Part shown: positions 6,057-10,568 of the stretch, one piece after another
How positions within the stretch are numbered: position 1 is the stretch's first letter
How the letters are laid out: each line of letters starts with the position of its first letter
Assembly: GCA_904501795.1 (NCBI GenBank)
Contig: CAJGCK010000040.1
Location: forward strand, 1-10,568
Reading direction: 5' to 3'
DNA from: an uncultured Clostridia bacterium
GTDB lineage: Bacteria > Bacillota > Clostridia > Christensenellales > Borkfalkiaceae
DNA length: 10,568 nt
Made by a program: the position numbers and the translations under genes
The notes under the pieces: model-generated
Databases searched by the model: none
What the model saw: only the letters and a program-made list of their open reading frames with translations
Told to the model about the DNA's origin: nothing

Positions 6057-6964
6057 ATGTTTTTAGGTGATCTTTTGCTAGTACTACTATTTTCATTAAT
6101 TATTACATCTAGTTGTGTTGACAGAATAATAAATAAGCGACTTGTGTTAAAAAAGAAATGTTCAAGTTTTGCATTTAACGTATCAAACATGTTCCTTTCT
6201 TCAATTTTTGCTATTTTATTTTTATTTGTATTGAATGGCTTTAAGCTAAATTTTAATTTACCTACGTTTTACTATTCATTAGCATATACATTAGCGGTAA
6301 TGATTTCATTATCAAGTATAATTGCGTTAAAGTACGTTTCTCTCTCAATTTTTGCTTTATTTGCTACTGCGGGTGGTGTAATTGTTCCATCTATATTTGG
6401 CTACGTGTTTTTACAAGAGCAATTTGTTTTAGGTAAAATAATCGGCGTTATATTACTTTTTATTGCAGTATTACTTCCTTCAATTTCAAAGATTAAAGAA
6501 GACAATAGGTCGTCAAAAATTGGTTTTTTATTGTGCGTGTTAGTATTTTTCAACAGTGGATTATCTTCAATAATTAGCAAATTGTTTGGAATGAGCGCAT
6601 TAGTTACTGATGAAAAGTCAATGTTTATTTTAACAAATATGAACTTATTTGTGATAATGGGTTTAATTGTTATCGCTTCTTTAATAAAAAACAGAAAAAA
6701 ACAATAGAAAATATTAAAAGTTTTAATGCAATATATTACGCAAGCATATTTTTAAAAACTTTGTTATCTAACGTAGGGTCCGTTGTGCTAGTTGTCTTAT
6801 TAACGATGATGAGTATAACGTTATATAGTATATTATCTTCTTCAATAGCAATAATTTTAAACTTATTAATTTCATTATTGATATTTAAAGAAAAAATTAA
6901 CCGCTTAGAATACGTCGCAATATTTTTGTCATTAATTGCTGTTATAGTATCAGTTTTGGTTTGA
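6057..6964 (+). CDS. EamA/DMT-family membrane permease, interrupted by a frameshift at an A7 run
   Basis: A multi-pass inner membrane transporter of the drug/metabolite family, which usually has ten helices in two five-helix EamA repeats and about 300 residues. The first frame encodes 216 residues ending at TAG 6705-6707: one full repeat (to IIGVILLFIAVLLPSI) and the start of the second (IGFLLCVLVFFNSGLSSIISKLFG). The -1 frame from 6701 continues without a gap through the missing helices (SNVGSVVLVVLLTM..., ILSSSIAIILNLLISLLIFKEKINRLEYVAIFLSLIAVIVSVLV) to TGA 6962-6964, giving 302 residues in total. ATG 6057 has no ribosome binding site and would sit about 5 bases from the predicted RNA start. 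TTG 6075 has AGGTGATC at 6065-6072 and may be the real start. The shared operator suggests it works with the hydrolase, perhaps moving a sugar product. It may be a pseudogene, a recoded gene or a sequence error. Confidence 0.75.
6695..6702 (+). other. A7 slippery site in the permease gene
   Basis: In the upstream frame the bases read agA AAA AAA CAA TAG, so 6695-6701 is a heptamer of type X XXY YYZ (A AAA AAA) in register. A -1 shift after codon 6699-6701 gives ACA ATA GAA and joins the exact frame of the C-terminal half. RNA polymerase slippage adding one A would do the same. Confidence 0.5.
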
Positions 6965-6989
6965 CATTATAAATATAAATTGATATAAT
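6961..6989 (+). promoter_or_regulatory. Consensus sigma-A promoter before the pnuC leader
   Basis: TTGACA (6961-6966), a 17-base spacer and TATAAT (6984-6989) match the consensus at all 12 positions, with TGA completing an extended -10. The -35 overlaps the permease stop codon. Transcription should start near 6996. It is the strongest promoter in the window. Confidence 0.85.
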
Positions 6990-6995
6990 TAATAA

Positions 6996-7077
6996 AAAAT
7001 TGCCACCGGGTAATGAAGCACTACAACTCATCGTTAGGTCTTAGAAGATGAGTTTGGTGCTTTTTTTAAGATAAAAT
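6996..7077 (+). promoter_or_regulatory. Structured leader of the pnuC-like gene (attenuator, riboswitch-like, or small RNA)
   Basis: Between the predicted transcription start and ATG 7078 lie about 80 bases dominated by a terminator hairpin. The segment CACCGGG (7004-7010) can pair with TTTGGTG (7053-7059) in four Watson-Crick and three G-U pairs. That would break the terminator, so an antiterminator is possible. I do not recognise a known riboswitch consensus: it is not purine, preQ1-I, FMN, TPP or SAM-like by eye, nor the Streptococcus pnuC NAD+-II motif as I recall it. A terminated small RNA of about 70 bases is the alternative. Confidence 0.5.
7016..7067 (+). terminator. Intrinsic terminator inside the pnuC leader
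   Basis: AAGCAC (7016-7021) pairs with GTGCTT (7057-7062) and AACTCATC (7025-7032) with GATGAGTT (7047-7054). A small internal loop separates the two helices and the apical loop has 14 bases. Seven T (7061-7067) follow. It ends 10 bases before the pnuC start, and could also catch transcripts from the permease gene. Confidence 0.85.
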
Positions 7078-7773
7078 ATGATAAAGTATCAAAATCCACT
7101 TAAAACTTTAACAAAATTCGAATGGATACTATTAATTTCTTCGATAGTAATCGTTACCGTATGTTTTTTATGCTTGCCTGAAAAAAATATTTTAACGCTA
7201 ATTGCAACCTTGTTTGGTGTGGTAGGTTTAATTTTTATAGCAAAAGGTGACCCGATAGGGCAAATTATCGTTATGTTTTTTTCTTTATTTTACTCTTTTA
7301 TATCTTATCAAAATAGATATTATGGTGAACTAATAACATATCTTTTTATGAGCACGCCTTCCGCTATTGCAAGCGCAATCGTTTGGTTTAAAAATCCTTC
7401 AAAACGAAGCGCAAACGAAGTTAAAATAAAAAAACTAACCAAGAAAAACATTATTTTTTTAACGATCTCTTCAATAATAGTTACCGCAATATTTTATTTT
7501 ATACTTAAACATTTCAATACACAAAATTTAATAATCAGCACTATTTCAATAACAACAAGTTTTGTTGCTTCAATTCTAACGTTTATGCGCTCGCCGTATT
7601 ATGGTTTAGCATATGGCGCAAATGACGTTGTACTTATTGTTTTATGGGTGCTAGTAAGCATAAACAACGTAGAATACGTGCCTATGATTATATGTTTCGT
7701 TGTCTTTTTAATAAATGATAGTTACGGATTTTATAATTGGCGTAAAATAAACAAAAAACAAAACGAAAATTAA
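7078..7773 (+). CDS. PnuC-family vitamin/nucleoside transporter
   Basis: PnuC proteins are seven-helix facilitators for nicotinamide riboside; relatives carry other vitamins or nucleosides such as thiamine, riboflavin or deoxynucleosides. The 231-residue product has several hydrophobic segments: WILLISSIVIVTVCFLCL, LTLIATLFGVVGLIFIA followed by KGDPIGQII, then FFSLFYSFISYQNRYYGELITYLFMSTPSAIAS, a charged loop KNPSKRSANEVKIKK, and three or more helices ending FLINDSYGFYNW. The KG-x-x-x-G turn, the SYxNxxYGE segment and the final NDxYGxxxW are PnuC-like. The substrate cannot be told from sequence; the clade may not be for nicotinamide riboside. ATG 7078 lacks a good ribosome binding site (only AAGA nearby), and the gene is expressed only if the leader terminator is read through. 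No salvage enzyme gene lies beside it. Confidence 0.82.
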   Translation: MIKYQNPLKTLTKFEWILLISSIVIVTVCFLCLPEKNILTLIATLFGVVGLIFIAKGDPIGQIIVMFFSLFYSFISYQNRYYGELITYLFMSTPSAIASAIVWFKNPSKRSANEVKIKKLTKKNIIFLTISSIIVTAIFYFILKHFNTQNLIISTISITTSFVASILTFMRSPYYGLAYGANDVVLIVLWVLVSINNVEYVPMIICFVVFLINDSYGFYNWRKINKKQNEN

Positions 7774-7774
7774 A

Positions 7775-7793
7775 AAGTATTTAGTAAATACTT
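7775..7793. repeat. Perfect 19-base palindrome between pnuC and mtlD, candidate operator
   Basis: AAGTATTTA and TAAATACTT are exact complements around a single G at 7784. No T-run follows and the arms are AT-rich, so it is a poor terminator. It ends 8 bases before the -35 of the next promoter, a position suited to a dimeric regulator. Confidence 0.4.
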
Positions 7794-7801
7794 GTATATT
7801 A

Positions 7802-7830
7802 TTGCAAATTTTATTTAAATTTGTTAAAAT
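7802..7830 (+). promoter_or_regulatory. Promoter of the mtlD-pfkB operon
   Basis: TTGCAA (7802-7807) and TAAAAT (7825-7830) are 17 bases apart, with TGT before the -10 (extended -10). Transcription would begin near 7837, about 30 bases before ATG 7868. The spacer contains an inverted repeat, CAAATTT (7805-7811) and AAATTTG (7817-7823), that may be a further operator or simply AT-rich chance. Confidence 0.65.
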
Positions 7831-7867
7831 AATAAAACAAAACAAATCTTTTATTTTAGGTGAGTAT

Positions 7868-9088
7868 ATGAAAAAATTTATTATGTACGGTGCAGGGAAT
7901 ATCGGGCGTGGCTTTATAGGTCAAACTTTTTCAAACGCAGGATATAAAGTGGGTTTTATAGATATTAATCAAGAAGTTATTTCTAGATTAAATCAAGATA
8001 AATCTTATCCCGTTAACGTAGTAACTAGTGAAGAGAATAAAGAGTTGATTGTACAAAACGTTTACGGCATAGACGGTAAAGACGTAGAGCTTGTTTCTAA
8101 TGAAATTGCTTCATGCGATATGATGGCGACCGCAATAGGCGTTAACGTTTTAAAATTTATTGCCAAACCTATTGCGCTTGGTATAAAAAAACGTTATGAA
8201 AACGGTGGACGTACTCTTGATATAATTATTTGTGAAAATTTAATCGGTGCTGACGAGTTCTTAAAAGGACTAATTAAAGCCGAACTCCCAGAACTAAGCG
8301 ACTATATTGATAATAAAGTTGGGTTTATTGAAGCAAGTATAGGTAGAATGGTCCCCGTAATGACTGAAGAGAAAAAACAAGGCAACCCGCTACGTGTTTA
8401 CGTAGAGCCTTACAACGTTTTACCCGTTGATAAAAACGCTTTTAAGGGTGGAATTGATAAAAACGTTACTAATTTATATCCTTTCTCGCCCTTTAATTTG
8501 TTTATTCAACGCAAATTGTTTATGCATAATATGAGCCATGCTCTATGCGCTTATATGGGATTTTTGCGTGATTACGAATTTATTTACGAAACTGTTGCTG
8601 ATTATGACGTTAAATTTGTTGCGTTAAGAGCATTAATGTCATCTGCGCTCGCAATTAGTAAAGAGAACGGTGTAGAAATAGAAGGACTTGTAATGCATGC
8701 CGACAATTTATTATATCGCTTCCAAAACACCGCGCTTGCTGATACTGTTGCTAGGGTTGGTAAAGATACAAAACGTAAGTTAAGCAGTTCGGATAGACTA
8801 ATAGGCGCGCTTAAATTATGCGAAAAACACGGTGTTAACGCGCTATACTTATGCATAGGTATTGCCGGTGGACTTTTATTTAATCCCGATGGTGACGAAA
8901 GTAGTGCGGAAGTAAGCAATTTTGTTAAAATAAACGGCGTTGAAAAAACACTTGAAACTTATTCGGATTATACGGGAAAATACGTTTCAGTAATAAAAGA
9001 CGTCTATAATGAACTTAAAGATGGCGCATCACTTAAAGACGTTATAAAAATGATAGAAGAAATAAATGGGAAAGAGATAATCGTATAA
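7868..9088 (+). CDS. mtlD: Mannitol-1-phosphate 5-dehydrogenase-family protein
   Basis: A member of the polyol-specific long-chain dehydrogenases. MtlD interconverts mannitol 1-phosphate and fructose 6-phosphate with NAD, in the cytoplasm. Numbered from ATG 7868 (406 residues): Rossmann motif GAGNIGRGFIG at 8-18; CENL at 122-125; and KLFMHNMSHA with K216, N221 and H224, the catalytic Lys-Asn-His of the family. The stretch FQN...VARVGKD..RKLSSSDRLIGAL matches the RFEN...VERVGR..RKLSAGDRLI block of E. coli MtlD. It is a little longer than that protein (382). The frame is open upstream to 7802, but that covers the promoter. AGGTGA at 7858-7863, four bases before ATG 7868, fixes the start. The stop shares one base with the kinase start (TAATG). 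No mannitol PTS gene is in view, so a free polyol or another sugar phosphate is possible. Confidence 0.88.
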   Translation: MKKFIMYGAGNIGRGFIGQTFSNAGYKVGFIDINQEVISRLNQDKSYPVNVVTSEENKELIVQNVYGIDGKDVELVSNEIASCDMMATAIGVNVLKFIAKPIALGIKKRYENGGRTLDIIICENLIGADEFLKGLIKAELPELSDYIDNKVGFIEASIGRMVPVMTEEKKQGNPLRVYVEPYNVLPVDKNAFKGGIDKNVTNLYPFSPFNLFIQRKLFMHNMSHALCAYMGFLRDYEFIYETVADYDVKFVALRALMSSALAISKENGVEIEGLVMHADNLLYRFQNTALADTVARVGKDTKRKLSSSDRLIGALKLCEKHGVNALYLCIGIAGGLLFNPDGDESSAEVSNFVKINGVEKTLETYSDYTGKYVSVIKDVYNELKDGASLKDVIKMIEEINGKEIIV

Positions 9089-10050
9089 TGGATAGAAACG
9101 GAATTTTAATTGCAGGAACAATTTTAGTAGATAATATCAACCAAATTGATCGCTACCCAAACGCTGGCGAATTAACTCAAATTAAAAGTACGGAATTAGC
9201 GGTTGGCGGTTGTGTTCCTAACGTAAGTATAGATTTAAAAGTGATTTCACCTGAAATTAACGTTTACGCTATGGGAAAAATCGGCGCAGATTTTGAAGGT
9301 GAGTTTGTTAAAGAAAATCTAAACAATAAGGGTGTTAACGTTGATAACGTCGTTATTGATTCAACCGATAAAACAAGTTTTACCGCCGTTATGAGCATTG
9401 ACGGTGGCGAACGTACTTTCTTCACGTATGCAGGCGCATCGGCTAAATTTGGCTATAACGATATTGATTTTGAAAGTATTTCGGCAAAAATGCTACATTT
9501 AGGTTATTTTTTACTTTTAGACAAGGTTGATAATGGCGACGGAGAAAAAATTCTTAAAAAAGCGCAAGAGTTGGGAATTAAAACGTCTATTGATTTAGTA
9601 AGTGAAAATTCGGATAGATATAAAATTGTTATTCCATGTCTAAAATACACCGATAATATTATTATTAACGAAATAGAAGCAGGCGCGCTTGTTGGAATTA
9701 AACCAAGTAAAGATAACATAAAGAAAATTGCTGAAGAAATTAAAAAGTTAGGCGTTAAAGAAAGAGTTATAATTCACATGCCAGATTTTGGCGCTTGTTT
9801 ATCTAATAACGGTTACGTTGAAGTGCCTTCGTTCGACCTTCCAAAAGGTTATATCAAAGGGACTACTGGTGCTGGCGACGCTTTTTGTGCGGGCGCACTT
9901 ATCGGTATTTATAAAGATTTCAACGATAAACAAATTTTGGAATTTGCATCGTCTTGCGCGGTTGTTTCTTTAAGTGAAAAAGACGCTGTTTCAGGGCTTT
10001 GCTCTGAAAATGAAATTATAGAATTTTGCAAGCAGTTTAATAGAAAATAA
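9088..10050 (+). CDS. PfkB-family carbohydrate kinase
   Basis: Ribokinase-fold enzymes of this family phosphorylate sugars or nucleosides with ATP. In the 320 residues: the substrate-binding GGCVPN at 40-45; AMGKIGADFEG at 61-71; a lid/ASAKFG segment near 117-122; NEIEAG at 194-199, which corresponds to the N-x-x-E Mg motif; and GTTGAGDAFCAGALIG at 258-273, the second PfkB signature with catalytic D264. ATG 9088 overlaps the dehydrogenase stop (TAATG). There is no strong ribosome binding site, so translation is probably coupled. Next to a polyol dehydrogenase a fructokinase role is the simplest guess; 2-keto-3-deoxygluconate, tagatose or nucleoside kinases are alternatives that motifs alone do not exclude. 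Confidence 0.9.
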   Translation: MDRNGILIAGTILVDNINQIDRYPNAGELTQIKSTELAVGGCVPNVSIDLKVISPEINVYAMGKIGADFEGEFVKENLNNKGVNVDNVVIDSTDKTSFTAVMSIDGGERTFFTYAGASAKFGYNDIDFESISAKMLHLGYFLLLDKVDNGDGEKILKKAQELGIKTSIDLVSENSDRYKIVIPCLKYTDNIIINEIEAGALVGIKPSKDNIKKIAEEIKKLGVKERVIIHMPDFGACLSNNGYVEVPSFDLPKGYIKGTTGAGDAFCAGALIGIYKDFNDKQILEFASSCAVVSLSEKDAVSGLCSENEIIEFCKQFNRK

Positions 10051-10080
10051 TTTAATTTAGATCAAATATTTTATATTTAT

Positions 10081-10110
10081 AAGAAGTCTCAAAAATAGAG
10101 GCTTCTTTTT
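10081..10110 (+). terminator. Intrinsic terminator of the mtlD-pfkB operon
   Basis: AAGAAGTCTC (10081-10090) pairs with GAGGCTTCTT (10098-10107), with one T-G pair, around a 7-base loop. It runs into TTTTT and then more AT. It lies 30 bases after the kinase stop. Confidence 0.88.
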
Positions 10111-10172
10111 ATTTTCAAATATTAAAATTTTGTTTTTTGTATATATTTTTTCCTTTTTGTAAAAAATTAATT

Positions 10173-10203
10173 GTATGAAACAGTTTATAAAAAAACAAAC
10201 CTA
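10173..10203 (+). promoter_or_regulatory. Possible sigma-G/F-type promoter of spoVAC
   Basis: GTATG at 10173-10177 fits the sigma-G -35 pattern GHATR. About 19 bases after it, AAACCTA (10197-10203) resembles CATACTA at only four of seven positions. The call rests mainly on spoVA operons being forespore-expressed in Bacillus; no good sigma-A promoter is evident here. Confidence 0.25.
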
Positions 10204-10266
10204 TTTGACAAACCTTGACGAGAGAGAAACGCTAACAACAAAATTTATAAAAAAGGATTACAAAAA

Positions 10267-10568
10267 ATGAAGTCTACTAAATATTTTGAAAATAAAAATT
10301 ATCTAAAATACGTTAGTTTAATTGCGCCAAAAACAAAAGAGTTTAGGTCGCTTATTCGCGCATTTTGGGTTGGTGGTGTGATATGTTGCATAGGACAGTC
10401 ATTTAGATTTTTACTAGAATACGTTTTTGCTCTAAAAGGTGATGAATTAGCTGGATACGTCTCTATGATACTAATTTTTTTAGGCGCGTTGTTAACTGGA
10501 CTCGGCGTATATGACAGAATAGGCAAGTATGCGGGTGGCGGTTCAATAGTGCCTATAACGGGATTTGC
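10267..10568 (+). CDS. spoVAC: Stage V sporulation protein AC, 5' part (runs off the window)
   Basis: SpoVAC is an inner-membrane protein of the spore, part of the SpoVA system that moves calcium dipicolinate into the forespore and out at germination. The frame opens at ATG 10267 and has no stop before the window edge, giving about 100 residues. Visible are Y-x-K-Y-V-S-L-I-A-P-K, then the helix FWVGGVICCIGQSF, a second helix ILIFLGALLTGLGVYDRIG, and KYAGGGSIVPITGF, all strongly typical of SpoVAC. AAAAGGA at 10251-10257, nine bases upstream, supports the start. It stands apart from the mtlD-pfkB operon behind that operon's terminator, and spoVAD and spoVAE homologues would be expected beyond the edge. 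It marks the host as an endospore former or a descendant of one. Confidence 0.93.
   Translation, partial: MKSTKYFENKNYLKYVSLIAPKTKEFRSLIRAFWVGGVICCIGQSFRFLLEYVFALKGDELAGYVSMILIFLGALLTGLGVYDRIGKYAGGGSIVPITGF

Noticed and set aside
6761..6964. Separate small membrane protein starting at TTG 6761
   Set aside because: The frame is open well upstream and continues the permease sequence from 6701 without a gap; there is no ribosome binding site at 6761.
6996..7077. A known riboswitch class (purine, preQ1-I, TPP, FMN, SAM, NAD+-II) before pnuC
   Set aside because: None of the core motifs I know for these classes can be seen; left as an unassigned structured leader.
7802..7867. N-terminal extension of the dehydrogenase from TTG 7802
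   Set aside because: It covers the promoter and leader; AGGTGA before ATG 7868 and the Rossmann motif right after it fix the start.
8602..8919. Open frame antisense to mtlD (and similar ones antisense to the polymerase and kinase genes)
   Set aside because: They lie wholly inside well-supported genes on the other strand, lack ribosome binding sites and resemble no protein.
1..10568. CRISPR arrays, tRNA or rRNA genes, insertion sequences, prophage or toxin-antitoxin genes
   Set aside because: I looked for repeat-spacer patterns, cloverleaf ends, transposase motifs and flanking repeats and saw none.

Overview
The window looks like chromosomal DNA of an AT-rich, spore-forming Firmicute, probably a Clostridia lineage. 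The evidence is a low G+C content by eye (about one third), Gram-positive style ribosome binding sites, sigma-A promoters with 17-base spacers and extended -10 elements, a LexA/DinR-type SOS box, a YolD-family protein beside a Y-family polymerase, and the start of a spoVAC gene at the right edge. Species cannot be named from the sequence alone.

Left part (1-3250, + strand): a short Sfp-type phosphopantetheinyl transferase gene overlaps by ATGA with an Mrp/NBP35-type Fe-S carrier ATPase gene. An SOS-type cassette follows: a promoter with two inverted LexA-like boxes, a Y-family translesion polymerase starting at GTG 1643, and an 8-base-overlapping yolD-like gene. A bidirectional terminator at 3220-3248 closes this block against the convergent glycoside hydrolase gene.

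Middle part (3268-6964): an AraC-family regulator gene and, downstream on the same (-) strand, a cytoplasmic TIM-barrel glycoside hydrolase. A DMT/EamA permease gene is divergent from the regulator. Both control regions carry a TTGTCT direct repeat with a 22-base period. In each, the promoter-proximal copy abuts the -35 of a TTGxxx-N17-TAxxAT promoter in the same geometry. I infer that the AraC protein activates both the hydrolase and the permease and represses itself, making a small sugar-use regulon. The permease reading frame is interrupted at an A7 run that sits in the correct register for -1 slippage; the downstream frame continues the protein to about 302 residues.

Right part (6961-10568, + strand): an ideal promoter (TTGACA-N17-TATAAT) drives a leader of about 70 bases that ends in a strong intrinsic terminator, directly before a PnuC-family transporter gene. 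This is either an attenuator/riboswitch-like leader or a small RNA. Next is a two-gene operon, a mannitol-1-phosphate-dehydrogenase-family gene (start 7868) overlapping a PfkB-family sugar kinase gene, with its own promoter and terminator. The window ends inside spoVAC. There is no gene-free stretch longer than 300 bases.
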